64,000 nt of DNA from Rhizobiaceae bacterium (GTDB lineage: Bacteria > Pseudomonadota > Alphaproteobacteria > Rhizobiales > Rhizobiaceae). Below are positions 1-8,388 of the stretch, one piece after another. The notes below the pieces were generated by a model. It saw only the letters and a program-made list of their open reading frames with translations. It did no database searches and was not told the origin of the DNA. The position numbers and the translations under genes are program-made. Positions within the stretch are counted from its first letter, which is position 1; the number at the start of each line of letters is the position of its first letter. The stretch is taken from NCBI GenBank assembly GCA_019635695.1, contig JAHBYZ010000007.1:62001-126000 (forward strand), given 5' to 3'.

Positions 1-657
1 CGCGAGGTCGACGGCGCGCTGGGCGATGCCGAGCATCTGCGCTGCCGCGAACAGCGCGCCGCGGTCGAGCGCGGCATCCAATGCGCGCCGGGCCTCCGAA
101 ACCTCGGCAACCGCCGTCGTGACGCATGGCCTGTCCGCGATCGAGAACAGCCGGCGGAACGGGTCGATACTCGGCTGCCGAACCAGCGAGACGGTCTCGG
201 CATCACAGAGAAACAGTTCATCGCCCCGCACCGCGAGGATTGCGCCCGCCGTATCGGCATCGGCCACGAACGGATTTGCCGGGTGGGCTACAGCGACAGT
301 GATCTCCCCGGCAAGTGCGCGGTCGAGGATCGTCCGGCTGCGCTGGTCGCGCGCAAGTGCGGCCAGCAGCGGCAGCGCCACGCCGGCATTCTCCACCAGC
401 GGCTCCGGCAGGCCGGCATAACCGCAGGCTTCGGCGACCAGCACGAAATCAGGTCCCTTGAGGCCCAGCCCACCCTTAGCCTCGGGCACCAGTGCCCCGG
501 CAAGGCCCATCTCCGCAATCGCGGCCCAGCGCTTCTCGTCGCGTGCCTCGCCGGACTGCATCAGGCGGCGCAGGTCTGCCGGCTGGCAGAAATCGGCGAG
601 CAGGCCTTTCACCGCTTCGGCGGTCATCTGCTGCTCGTCCGTGAAGCGGAAATCCAT
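1..657 (-). CDS. acyl-CoA dehydrogenase, FadE32-like non-catalytic-type subunit (3' part outside window)
   Basis: The first 219 codons are present; the gene runs off the left edge. The start is the ATG at 657-655, giving MDFRFTDEQQ, a typical acyl-CoA dehydrogenase N-terminus. The visible part covers the N-terminal helical and middle beta domains and ends in an AAQMLGIAQRAVDLA helix shared by the family. It begins 5 bp after the stop of the FadE31-like gene, so the two are cotranscribed. FadE31 and FadE32 are known to form an alpha/beta flavoenzyme that dehydrogenates ring-opened HIP-derived CoA thioesters, and this arrangement matches. The C-terminal segment that would show missing catalytic residues is not in the window. 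Family assignment is firm; the FadE32 role is inferred from its partner. Confidence 0.85.
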   Translation of the reverse strand, partial: MDFRFTDEQQMTAEAVKGLLADFCQPADLRRLMQSGEARDEKRWAAIAEMGLAGALVPEAKGGLGLKGPDFVLVAEACGYAGLPEPLVENAGVALPLLAALARDQRSRTILDRALAGEITVAVAHPANPFVADADTAGAILAVRGDELFLCDAETVSLVRQPSIDPFRRLFSIADRPCVTTAVAEVSEARRALDAALDRGALFAAAQMLGIAQRAVDLA

Positions 658-662
658 GGCGT

Positions 663-1823
663 CTACCGCGGCAACCCGAGCATGCGCTCGGCAATGATGT
701 TCTTCTGGATCTCGTTGGAGCCGGCATAAATCGGCCCGGCCAGCGAAAAGAAATAGCCGTCGAGCCAGCGGCCGACATCGCCGGCCTCGGGCGCGGCGCG
801 CAGCAGTTCGGCACGCGCGCCGAGGATGGAAAGCGCGGTACGGTGGAGCTGTATGTCCATCTCCGACCAGAAGATCTTGTTGGTCGAGGCCTCCGCGCCG
901 ATATGGCCGCCTGCCATCAGCCGCGAGGCGGTGGCGTAGATCGACAGCGCATAGGCTTCGGCGTCCATGAAGGACTGGAGCACGGCAGCGCGCGTCTCCG
1001 GCGCGGTTTCGTCCTCGTGTGCACGGTAGAGTTCGACGAGCTTCTTCGCGGCCACCTGGAAGCGTGCCGGCGAGCGCAGCATCAGGCCACGCTCGAAACC
1101 GGCGGTGGCCATGCAGATCGACCAGCCCTGCCCTTCCTCGCCCAGCCGGTTGAAGGCCGGTACGCGCACGTTCTCCAGGAAAATCTCGGCAAACCCCGTT
1201 TCGCCGTCGATCTGCGGGATCGGCTGCACGCGGACGCCGGGCGCGTCGAGCTTGAAGAAGATCAGCGACAGGCCCTTGTGACGTTCCGACGCCGGGTCGG
1301 TGCGAAACAGGCCGAACGCCCAGTCGGCGAATACGGCGCGCGACGACCAGATCTTGTGACCGTTGAGGACATATTCGTCACCGTCGCGCCGCCCCGTCGA
1401 GCGCACGGCGGCGAGGTCACTGCCGGCCTGCGGCTCCGACCAGGCCTGCGCCCAGATCTCGTCGCCCGACGCCATCTTCGACAGGAATCGCGCCTTCTGC
1501 GCGTCGGTGCCGAATTCCATCAGCGTCGGCCCGAGCAGGAAGATGCCGTTCTGGTTGACGCGCAGCGGCGCGCCGGCGCGCCAGTATTCCTCCTCGAAGA
1601 TCAGCCACTGGACGAGATTCAGCCCGCGCCCGCCATAGGCTTCGGGCCAGGTCACCATGCCCCAACGGCCCTCGGCGAGCTTGCGTTCCCAGGCGCGGTG
1701 CGCCTCGAAGCCTTCCCGCGAAGCGTCGAAGGACGGCAAGGGCGCCGGCGGCACGTTGGCCTCCATCCACCCGCGGACCTCGGCGCGGAAAGCAATTTCT
1801 GCGGCTGAATAGTTCAGGTCCAA
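663..1823 (-). CDS. fadE31: acyl-CoA dehydrogenase, FadE31-like (steroid C/D-ring degradation)
   Basis: 386 aa, full length for an acyl-CoA dehydrogenase, FAD-dependent and cytosolic. The N-terminus (MDLNYSAAEIAFRAEVRGW), the WAQAWSEP.AGSDLA flavin/substrate segment (residues 124-138) and the C-terminal YAGSNEIQ motif (about 366-373) agree with what I recall of actinobacterial FadE31. The catalytic base is probably E244 in GFERG, the helix-G position used by isovaleryl-CoA dehydrogenase; the alternative MCAD position next to the C-terminal Tyr is Ala. The gene lies in a minus-strand unit with a crotonase upstream and a FadE32-like gene downstream. The probable reaction is alpha,beta-dehydrogenation of a ring-opened dicarboxyl-CoA in HIP breakdown. 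Orthology is from recalled sequence, not a search. Confidence 0.85.
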   Translation of the reverse strand: MDLNYSAAEIAFRAEVRGWMEANVPPAPLPSFDASREGFEAHRAWERKLAEGRWGMVTWPEAYGGRGLNLVQWLIFEEEYWRAGAPLRVNQNGIFLLGPTLMEFGTDAQKARFLSKMASGDEIWAQAWSEPQAGSDLAAVRSTGRRDGDEYVLNGHKIWSSRAVFADWAFGLFRTDPASERHKGLSLIFFKLDAPGVRVQPIPQIDGETGFAEIFLENVRVPAFNRLGEEGQGWSICMATAGFERGLMLRSPARFQVAAKKLVELYRAHEDETAPETRAAVLQSFMDAEAYALSIYATASRLMAGGHIGAEASTNKIFWSEMDIQLHRTALSILGARAELLRAAPEAGDVGRWLDGYFFSLAGPIYAGSNEIQKNIIAERMLGLPR

Positions 1824-1829
1824 GACGGA

Positions 1830-2726
1830 TCAGCCCTCGCCGGCCTGCTTCTTGTTCGCCGCAGCCATGCTCTTGGCGTCCTGTCCGCCGAGGGCGTTGC
1901 CCGAGGTGAGATCGCTCTGCGCATGGGCGAAATGGTGCATGTGGTAGACCGCGTCCATCGCCGTGCGCTTGCCGCGCAGATCCTCCACATGGTTGATCGC
2001 CTGCTTGGTGAGCCACAGGCCCATGCGCGGCTGCGCTGCCAGCTTCTCAGCCATCGCCTGGACGTCGGCCTTCAGTGTCTCGCGCGTCGACAGCCGGTTG
2101 ACCATACCGAAATGGTGGGCGCGCTCGGCGTTCATGCGCTCGCCCAGCATCAGGAACTCTTTCGCCACGCGGGGCGGCAGCTCGAAGGCATGGGCGAAAT
2201 ATTCCACGCCCGGAATGCCCATGCGCACGACAGGGTCCTGGAAGAAGGCGTCGTCGGTGGCGACGATGAAGTCGCACACCCATGCCAGCATCAGCCCGCC
2301 CGCCACGCAGGCGCCCTGAACGGCGGCGATGGTCGGCTTCGGCGCCTCGCGCCAGCGCCGGCACATGCCCAGATAGACCTCGTGCTCGCGCGTGTAGAGC
2401 AGTTCGGCGCCCGGCTTGTTGACGTGGTCAGGCCACAGCAGCCGGCGCTCGAAGCTCTTGTGCAGGTCGCGGCCCGGCGTGCCGATATCGTGGCCGGCGG
2501 AAAAATGCTTGCCCTCGCCGGCGAGCACGATGACCTTCACCGCATCGTCGTTGACGGCGCGCTGGAAGGCGTCGTCCAGCGCATAGGTCATCTGCGAGTT
2601 CTGGGCGTTGTTGTATTTCGGCCGGTCCATGACGATCCACGCGACCTGGCCTGCCACCTCGTAGCGCACCGGGGTCTCTGTCTCGTAGGTAATGTCCGCC
2701 TTGCGCGGGGGGACGAGTTCGTCCAT
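1830..2726 (-). CDS. enoyl-CoA hydratase/isomerase (crotonase) family protein lacking both canonical Glu
   Basis: 298 aa with a crotonase fold. The oxyanion-hole segment HFSAGHDI (74-81) and the second loop ACVAGGLMLAW (139-149) are present. The two glutamates that activate water in rat crotonase are replaced by M146 (in AGGLMLAW) and V166 (in FQDPVVRMG), so simple hydration is unlikely; an isomerase, C-C hydrolase or thioesterase role is possible. It has N- and C-terminal extensions of about 20 residues each relative to the 255-260 aa core. It is the first gene of the unit leading to the FadE31/FadE32-like pair, and a perfect operator copy lies 64 bp upstream. Family sure, reaction unknown. 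Confidence 0.85.
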   Translation of the reverse strand: MDELVPPRKADITYETETPVRYEVAGQVAWIVMDRPKYNNAQNSQMTYALDDAFQRAVNDDAVKVIVLAGEGKHFSAGHDIGTPGRDLHKSFERRLLWPDHVNKPGAELLYTREHEVYLGMCRRWREAPKPTIAAVQGACVAGGLMLAWVCDFIVATDDAFFQDPVVRMGIPGVEYFAHAFELPPRVAKEFLMLGERMNAERAHHFGMVNRLSTRETLKADVQAMAEKLAAQPRMGLWLTKQAINHVEDLRGKRTAMDAVYHMHHFAHAQSDLTSGNALGGQDAKSMAAANKKQAGEG

Positions 2727-2782
2727 CGACGGCAGCCTTTCGTGGGTCGAGCGGACGCTAGGCCCGCCATGTTGCAGTGCAA

Positions 2783-2798
2783 TCGTCCAAAGGGACTA
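2783..2798 (-). promoter_or_regulatory. operator copy 1, TAGTCC-N4-GGACGA
   Basis: Read on the minus strand the site is TAGTCCCTTTGGACGA, a perfect match to the repeat shared by promoters across the first 44 kb. Its centre is 64 bp before the crotonase start at 2726. An 11-bp palindrome TTGCAGTGCAA (2772-2782) abuts it directly. Confidence 0.7.
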
Positions 2799-2816
2799 AC
2801 GCGAAAGTGCCGCCGG

Positions 2817-3764
2817 TCAGCCCTTGGTGATCGCGTCCACCTCTGCCAGTTCCTCCGCCGTCAGCTTCCAGTCGATGGAGGCCACATTGGCGGCGATCTG
2901 CTCGGGCTTGGTGGCGCCGGCGATGATGCTGGCGACCTCGCTCTTGGCGGCGAGCCAGCTCATGGCGAGTTCGAGCATGGTGCGCCCGCGAGCCTGTGCG
3001 AAGGCGATCAGCCTCTCGACCTTGTCCATGCGCTCGTCGGTCATGCCCTGACCGAAATAGCCCATGCCCATGCGCGAATCCGCCGGCAGCGCCGCACCCT
3101 TGCGGTATTTGCCGGTCAGCAGCCCCGAGGCGAGCGGGAAGTAGGGCAGCAGCGACATGCCGGTGGCGCGCAGCGCGGGCAGCAGGCTGCGCTCGGCGTC
3201 CCGGGCAAGAAGGTTAAGTTCGGCTTGCGTAGACAGCAGTTGCGAAAAACCGTTGGTGCGCGAGGTCCACGACGCGTCGACAAGCTGCCACGCCGGCAGG
3301 TTGGAACAGCCGATGTAGAGCACCTTGCCCTGCCGTACGAGGTCGTCCATCGCCCGCAGCGTCTCCTCGATCGGCGTGCGCGGGTCGGGGAAGTGGTATT
3401 GGTAAAGGTCGATCCAGTCGGTCTTCAGCCGCCGCAGGCTGTCTTCCACCGCGTTCATTATATAGCGGCGCGAGCCGGAATAGCGGCTGTCCTTCTCGCG
3501 GTTCAGCGGCGAGGCGAACTTGGTGGCGAGCACGATGTCCTTGCGGCGCGCGCCCAGTGTCTCGCCCAGCGTGATCTCGGAGCCGCCCTGCTTGCCATAG
3601 CTGTCGGAGGTGTCGAACAGCGTGATGCCGGCGTCGAGCGCGGCATGCACCACCTTGCGGGCACCCTCAGTGTCGAGCGAGGCCTTCATGCCGCCGAAAT
3701 TGTTGCAGCCGAGGCCGACGAGCGAGACTTCCAGGCCCGAGCGGCCGAGCAGGCGGTATTCCAT
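2817..3764 (-). CDS. aldo/keto reductase
   Basis: 315 aa NAD(P)H-dependent aldo/keto reductase with a (beta/alpha)8 barrel. The catalytic tetrad is recognisable: D51 in FDTSDSYG, Y56, K82 in ATKFASP and H124 in YQYHFPD. The segment SIIAGATKPEQI near the C-terminus forms the cofactor phosphate site. It is the last gene of the minus-strand series beginning with the LIV permease at 9267; only 18 bp separate it from the GMC oxidoreductase upstream. The likely role is redox of a carbonyl or hydroxyl group on an imported alicyclic or steroid-derived compound; the substrate cannot be read from sequence. Confidence 0.85.
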   Translation of the reverse strand: MEYRLLGRSGLEVSLVGLGCNNFGGMKASLDTEGARKVVHAALDAGITLFDTSDSYGKQGGSEITLGETLGARRKDIVLATKFASPLNREKDSRYSGSRRYIMNAVEDSLRRLKTDWIDLYQYHFPDPRTPIEETLRAMDDLVRQGKVLYIGCSNLPAWQLVDASWTSRTNGFSQLLSTQAELNLLARDAERSLLPALRATGMSLLPYFPLASGLLTGKYRKGAALPADSRMGMGYFGQGMTDERMDKVERLIAFAQARGRTMLELAMSWLAAKSEVASIIAGATKPEQIAANVASIDWKLTAEELAEVDAITKG

Positions 3765-3782
3765 GAACTTACTCCCGGTTCG

Positions 3783-5375
3783 TCAGGCGGCGCGGATCAG
3801 GTCGGCGGCCTTCTCGCCGATCATCAGCGCCGTCGCATAGGTGTTGCCGTTGACCATCACCGGCATGACCGATGCGTCGGCGACGCGCAAGCCTTCGACG
3901 CCGCGCACCCGTAGTGCCGGATCCACCACCGAAACCGCGTCATGGCCCAGGCGGCAGGTGCCGCCGGGATGGTAGTGCGTCGAGGTCGTGGCGCGTATGT
4001 CCGCCTCGATATCGGAGATCGAACTGATCGGCCCCTTCGGCTGGATCTCGCGGCCGAGCACGCCGGCCATCGGTCCCTGCCTCAGCATGTCGCGCAGCTT
4101 CTGCGCGCCACGGGCGAGAATGCCGATGTCGCGCGAGTCGGAATAGTAGTTCGGGAAGATCGCCGCGTGCGCCAGCGGGTCGGCTGATTTAAGCCGCACC
4201 TTGCCACGGCTGAAGGGCGAGCCGTGGTTGAACAGCACGGTGAAGCCGTGCTCCTGCGGCAGCGTGCCGATCAGCCCCGGCCGGCGGCGGATGACCAGCG
4301 CCGGCGCGATGGAAATCTGTACCTCGGTCTCCGGTCTGCCCTCGTCGGCGTAGAGGAAACCCGAGGTCGGGAAGAGGCCGCGCGACAGTACGCCGCGCCG
4401 GCCGAGCGCATATTGCCAGCCGGCCGCGAGCAGCCCGCGCGGCGACAGGTGCGAATAGGCTGTGACCGGCTTCGTCGTCGCATGCAGCACGCGGTACATC
4501 GGGTGGTTCTGCAAATTCTCGCCGACCGAGGGCAGATCGGCGACGACGCCGATGCCGTGCCCGCGCAGATGGTCGGCCGGTCCGATGCCGGATACCATCA
4601 GGAGATGCGGCGAGTTCACGGCGCCGCCCGCAAGCACCACCTCGCGCGTGGCGCGAACCGCCTCGCGCCGCCCGCCCTGCAGGTATTCTATGCCGACGGC
4701 GCGACCGTTCTCGATCAGCACACGGGTCGCCTGCGCGTTAACGACCACCGTCAGGTTGGGTCGCCGCAGCGCCGGCCGCAGGAACGCACTCGACGCGCTC
4801 GACCTGCGACCCTTGCCGATGCTCATGTCAACATGGCCGAAGGTTTCCGTTGCTTCGGCATTGAGGTCGTCGGTCAGCGGATAGCCGAAACTCTCGGCGG
4901 ACTGCAGGAACAGGTCGCAGACCGGCGCGGTCGACGCGCCCTTCGCCACCTGCAACGGCCCCGAACCGCCGTGAATGTCGGTCTCGCCGCGCTCGTTCGT
5001 CTCGGAGCGCTTGAACAGGGGGAGCACGTCGGCCCAGCGCCACCCGTCGACGCCCCAGCCGTCGAAGTCGCGGCGCTTGCCGCGCACATACATCATGCCG
5101 TTGACCGAGCTGCCGCCGCCCAGCACCTTGCCCTGCGACCAGTAGATGGAGCGGCCGCCGAGTTCGGGTTCCGGCTCGCTCTGGTAATTCCAGTTCAGCT
5201 TGGGGTCGACGCCGGTGACGACATTGGCTCCCGGTATGCCGATCAGCGGCGAAGAATCCATACCGCCGGCTTCCAGCACGACCACGGAGACTGTCGGGTC
5301 CTCGGTCAACCGTGCGGCGAGCACGCATCCGGCCGCACCGGCCCCGACGATGACGTAGTCCGCTTCGCGTCTCAT
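3783..5375 (-). CDS. GMC-family flavin oxidoreductase (choline/alcohol dehydrogenase-like)
   Basis: 530 aa. The ATG at 5375 overlaps the thioesterase stop as ATGA and places the Rossmann motif VIVGAGAAGCVLAARL at the N-terminus; longer in-frame starts would run into the thioesterase gene. The GMC signature GKVLGGGSSVNGMMYVRG lies about 80-100 residues in, and the active-site histidine motif THYHPGGTCRLG is near the C-terminus, followed by NGNTYATALMIGEKAADLI. Such enzymes oxidise primary or secondary alcohols with FAD and pass electrons to O2 or quinone. It is cotranscribed with a LIV ABC transporter and a thioesterase, so its substrate is probably the imported compound. Family sure, substrate unknown. 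Confidence 0.88.
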   Translation of the reverse strand: MRREADYVIVGAGAAGCVLAARLTEDPTVSVVVLEAGGMDSSPLIGIPGANVVTGVDPKLNWNYQSEPEPELGGRSIYWSQGKVLGGGSSVNGMMYVRGKRRDFDGWGVDGWRWADVLPLFKRSETNERGETDIHGGSGPLQVAKGASTAPVCDLFLQSAESFGYPLTDDLNAEATETFGHVDMSIGKGRRSSASSAFLRPALRRPNLTVVVNAQATRVLIENGRAVGIEYLQGGRREAVRATREVVLAGGAVNSPHLLMVSGIGPADHLRGHGIGVVADLPSVGENLQNHPMYRVLHATTKPVTAYSHLSPRGLLAAGWQYALGRRGVLSRGLFPTSGFLYADEGRPETEVQISIAPALVIRRRPGLIGTLPQEHGFTVLFNHGSPFSRGKVRLKSADPLAHAAIFPNYYSDSRDIGILARGAQKLRDMLRQGPMAGVLGREIQPKGPISSISDIEADIRATTSTHYHPGGTCRLGHDAVSVVDPALRVRGVEGLRVADASVMPVMVNGNTYATALMIGEKAADLIRAA

Positions 5376-5845
5376 CGGCCCGAAATCACTGGCGGCAGCC
5401 TTGAATGTTCCGCGGACATCCGTGTCAGCGGTTCGAGAACGAGCGGATCGGTGATCCGCGCCGACCGGCGGACCGCAAGGTCGACATGAAGCGACACGCA
5501 TTCGGCGATCGCTGCGCGCCCGCCGCGCGTCATGTTTACGATCTCATGGGTACCGCGCAGGACGCGATCGTCGGTGGCAGCGATCCGGCTTTCGACGCGC
5601 AGTCGATCGCCGGGCATGAGTTCGCGCTCGTACCGCATGCGCTTCTCGACGCGGAACGTCCCGCAATTCGTGCGCAGCGTATAGGCTTCGCAGATGCCGA
5701 ACGCCTCAAAGAGGTTCGATTCGGCGATGTCGAAGACCCTGTCATACCAGGCGACGTTCATGTGCCCGTTGACGTCGATCCAGCCATCCTCGACCGCGCC
5801 CTCGAAACCGATGAAGGGCGCGGGGACCGGCTGCATGGCGTTCAC
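5372..5845 (-). CDS. acyl-CoA thioesterase, hotdog fold (4HBT-like)
   Basis: About 157 aa. The GTG at 5845 overlaps the upstream ABC ATPase stop as GTGA and has GGAG 7 nt before it; an ATG at 5836 is the alternative. The hotdog signature DVNGHMNVAWYDRVFD near residues 25-40 matches 4-hydroxybenzoyl-CoA thioesterase-like proteins, whose Asp/Asn-Gly-His-Met-Asn segment forms the active site. It is translationally coupled to LivF upstream and the GMC oxidoreductase downstream. It probably releases CoA from a pathway intermediate, or relieves CoA sequestration. Confidence 0.8.
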   Translation of the reverse strand: MNAMQPVPAPFIGFEGAVEDGWIDVNGHMNVAWYDRVFDIAESNLFEAFGICEAYTLRTNCGTFRVEKRMRYERELMPGDRLRVESRIAATDDRVLRGTHEIVNMTRGGRAAIAECVSLHVDLAVRRSARITDPLVLEPLTRMSAEHSRLPPVISGR

Positions 5846-6573
5846 GCAGGCGCTCCGGCGTGGGCGGCTTCTTCCTGCTCGAGGCGTGCTTCCAGTTCGG
5901 AAGCCGCGCAGGTGAACTTGACCTTGCCGCGCTCGATGATCATCGCCCGGTCGGCGTAGGGGGCCGTCACCTTCAGATGCTGTTCGACGATGACGACTGC
6001 GGTGCCGGTGGTCGCCCACTTGCGCAGGAACGCGAGGATCTGCGGCAGCAGCGCCTGGGCGAGACCCATCGACGGCTCGTCGCAGAGCAGCACCTTGGGC
6101 TGGGCGATGAAGGCCTGGCCGAGGGCCAGCATCTGCTGCTGGCCGCCGGACAGGTCGCGGGCGTATTTCTTGTACTTCTCCTTGAGGATCGGGAAGACCG
6201 AATAGATCTCCTCGACAGCTGCGGCAAAGCCCGCGCGGTCGCCCCTGCGCGCCGCAGCGCCCATGCGCAGATTGTCGTAGACTGACAGTTCCGGGAATAC
6301 ACGGTGGCCGTCGAGCACCAGGCGCAGCCCGGTCTGCGAGATCGCCTCCGGCGCCATGCCCTGCAGCGGCTTGCCGTCGAGCAGCACCTGCCCCGCCGTC
6401 GGCTTGTTGAAACCGGCGATGGCGCGCATCAGCGTCGACTTGCCGGCACCGTTCTCGCCGCCGACCAGCAGGATTTCGCCCGGCTTGGCCTCCAGCGAGA
6501 CATCGGTGATGACGGGCACGATGCCGTAGCCGGCATGCAGGTTTTTGACCTCAAGCACGACGGCCTCCGACAA
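5842..6573 (-). CDS. livF: LIV-type ABC transporter ATP-binding protein (LivF-like)
   Basis: 243 aa ABC ATPase. Walker A is GGENGAGKST (38-47), the signature is LSGGQ (141-145), Walker B runs into DEPS (165-168), and the H-loop histidine sits in VEQHLKV. Size and the ENGAGKST and LLCDEPSMGL wording match LivF of branched-chain-amino-acid-type importers. The start lies 23 bp inside the end of the permease-ATPase fusion upstream, indicating translational coupling. With the fused LivM-LivG, LivH and the binding protein at 10347 it makes a full importer. Its unusual neighbours (thioesterase, GMC oxidoreductase, aldo/keto reductase) suggest an organic acid or alicyclic substrate rather than leucine. 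Confidence 0.92.
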   Translation of the reverse strand: MSEAVVLEVKNLHAGYGIVPVITDVSLEAKPGEILLVGGENGAGKSTLMRAIAGFNKPTAGQVLLDGKPLQGMAPEAISQTGLRLVLDGHRVFPELSVYDNLRMGAAARRGDRAGFAAAVEEIYSVFPILKEKYKKYARDLSGGQQQMLALGQAFIAQPKVLLCDEPSMGLAQALLPQILAFLRKWATTGTAVVIVEQHLKVTAPYADRAMIIERGKVKFTCAASELEARLEQEEAAHAGAPA

Positions 6574-8386
6574 ACATGTGCTGCACTGCAGGATCCTTGG
6601 CCATCTGCTCGGGCGAGCCCGAGGCGACCACCCGTCCCTGCTCCATGACGGTGATCGTGTCGGCGATGTCCCACACCAGATCGAGATCGTGCTCGACCAG
6701 GATGATGGTCTTGCCCATGCGCCGCGACAGGAATTTCACGAGCCTGGCGAAGTTGGCGCGCTCGCTCTGCGACAGGCCGGCAGCCGGCTCGTCGAAGAAG
6801 ATGATCTCCGCTTCCTTGAGCACGGCGCGCATCACCTCGACCAGCCGGCGCTGGCCGTGCGACAGAAGCTCGGCGCTGTCCTCAGCGAACTCGGCCTCCA
6901 GCGCGTCGGCGAGCTTGCCGATGTCGGCGCTGCCTACGCCCGTGCGGGCGTCGATGCCGATCCGCAGATTGTCCCAGAGCGAGAACTCGCGGAAGATGCG
7001 CGGGGTCTGGAAGGTGCGGCCGATGCCGAGGTCGGCGATGCGGTCGGCGGCCATGCGGGTGGCGTTCCTGCCCTTGATCGCGAACGACCCCGCATTCAGC
7101 CGCGACAGGCCCGACAGCACGTTGAGCAGGCTGGTCTTGCCCGAGCCGTTGGCCCCGATAAGGCCGTGGACCTCGCCCTTGCGGACCTTCAGGTCGACAT
7201 TGTCGACAGCCACGACCTCACCGAACTTCTTGGTGCCGCCGCGCACCTCCACAACGATCTCCTGGCTCGGCTGGCTGTCCTTGCCGCCTTCGAGCGTGTC
7301 GAGGAAGCGGTCTACGCGGAAAGCCTGTTCGCCACGGCCGGTCACGCCGCGCTTGACGCGCCAGCGCTCGATGCTGCCGACGATGCCGTCGGGGAACAGC
7401 ATGACCGCGGCCAGCGTCAGCAGGCCGTAGATGAGCAGGCGGTACTCGACGAGCTGGGCCAGCGCGATGTTCGGCAGGATGAAGACGATCCAGATGCCGA
7501 TGATCGGGCCGAGCATCTGCCCGCGACCGCCGACGACGACGGCGAAGAAGAAGACAAAGGACAGCTCGACGTTGAACCCCTGCGGGCTGACGAACGAGAC
7601 CGCCGGCAGATACAGGACGCCGCAGACGCCTGTGCCGATCGCCGCGATGATGAAGGCGATGAAGCGCATGACGCCGGGCTTGATGCCGAGCGAGCGCGCG
7701 GCTTCCGGGCTGATGGCGGCGACGCGCATGTCGCGGCCGAGCTTGGAGCGGCGAATTGCGTAGTGGATCCATAGCGCGATCATCGGCCAGACCGCGATGA
7801 TTATCGTGAGCGGCGACAGGCCGAGGAACCACTCGTGATGCAGCTCCGGCATGGACACCGAGATGCCGTTGATGCCGTTGGTCCAGCGGTCCAGCGACAT
7901 CAGGAGCTGCGGGAAGACGATGGCCGCCGACAGCGTGACGAAGCCGAGATGGAAATACTGCACTCGCAGCGCCGGGAAGGCGAACAGCAGGCCGCCAGCG
8001 ACCGCCGCGCCCATGCCGATCGCAGCGGCAAGCATGAACGGATAACCGTGCAGGCCGAAGAAGATCGCCGTGACGTAGGCCCCCAGCCCGAGCAGTACAC
8101 CCTGGCCGAACGACTTTTGGCCGGCGTCGACGAACAGGAAGTTCTGGAATACCGACGCGGCGATGTAGATGTTGACCAGCTGGAAAGTGTGAACCCAGTA
8201 GGAATTGCCTACCAGGGACGGTCCGAAGCCGGTCACCGCGATCAGGAATATCCCGATCCAGACCTGCGGCAGGTCCGAGGAGAAGCGCGGCTTTGCCGTC
8301 GTCCGCTCGGTCGGCGCGCCGCCAGCCGAGACTCGATTGGCCGGCGCGCGCTCCGCAGAGGCAGTCATCGTGTCGCTCATCGCCAT
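6551..8386 (-). CDS. fused LIV-type ABC permease (LivM) and ATP-binding protein (LivG)
   Basis: 611 aa from the ATG at 8386, two bases after the LivH stop. After a polar N-terminus of about 40 residues, residues 45-340 form a hydrophobic LivM-type permease with several membrane segments (for example SFVFFFAVVVGGRGQMLGPI). Residues about 376-611 are an ABC ATPase with Walker A GANGSGKTS (about 410), a degenerate signature LLSHGQ and Walker B FFDEPAAGL (about 532). LivM and LivG are usually separate proteins; here they are one chain with a linker near 340-375. The second LIV system in the window is fused differently (LivH-LivM). Confidence 0.9.
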   Translation of the reverse strand: MAMSDTMTASAERAPANRVSAGGAPTERTTAKPRFSSDLPQVWIGIFLIAVTGFGPSLVGNSYWVHTFQLVNIYIAASVFQNFLFVDAGQKSFGQGVLLGLGAYVTAIFFGLHGYPFMLAAAIGMGAAVAGGLLFAFPALRVQYFHLGFVTLSAAIVFPQLLMSLDRWTNGINGISVSMPELHHEWFLGLSPLTIIIAVWPMIALWIHYAIRRSKLGRDMRVAAISPEAARSLGIKPGVMRFIAFIIAAIGTGVCGVLYLPAVSFVSPQGFNVELSFVFFFAVVVGGRGQMLGPIIGIWIVFILPNIALAQLVEYRLLIYGLLTLAAVMLFPDGIVGSIERWRVKRGVTGRGEQAFRVDRFLDTLEGGKDSQPSQEIVVEVRGGTKKFGEVVAVDNVDLKVRKGEVHGLIGANGSGKTSLLNVLSGLSRLNAGSFAIKGRNATRMAADRIADLGIGRTFQTPRIFREFSLWDNLRIGIDARTGVGSADIGKLADALEAEFAEDSAELLSHGQRRLVEVMRAVLKEAEIIFFDEPAAGLSQSERANFARLVKFLSRRMGKTIILVEHDLDLVWDIADTITVMEQGRVVASGSPEQMAKDPAVQHMFVGGRRA

Positions 8387-8388
8387 CG

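Noticed and set aside
1923-3914. 663-codon open frame on the plus strand
   Set aside because: It is antisense to the crotonase and aldo/keto reductase genes, which have clear motifs; its Arg/His/Ala-rich translation has no domain.
6575-6590. Another CTGC-N3-GCAG site
   Set aside because: It lies within the coding end of the LivM-LivG fusion and is explained by codons; no promoter evidence.
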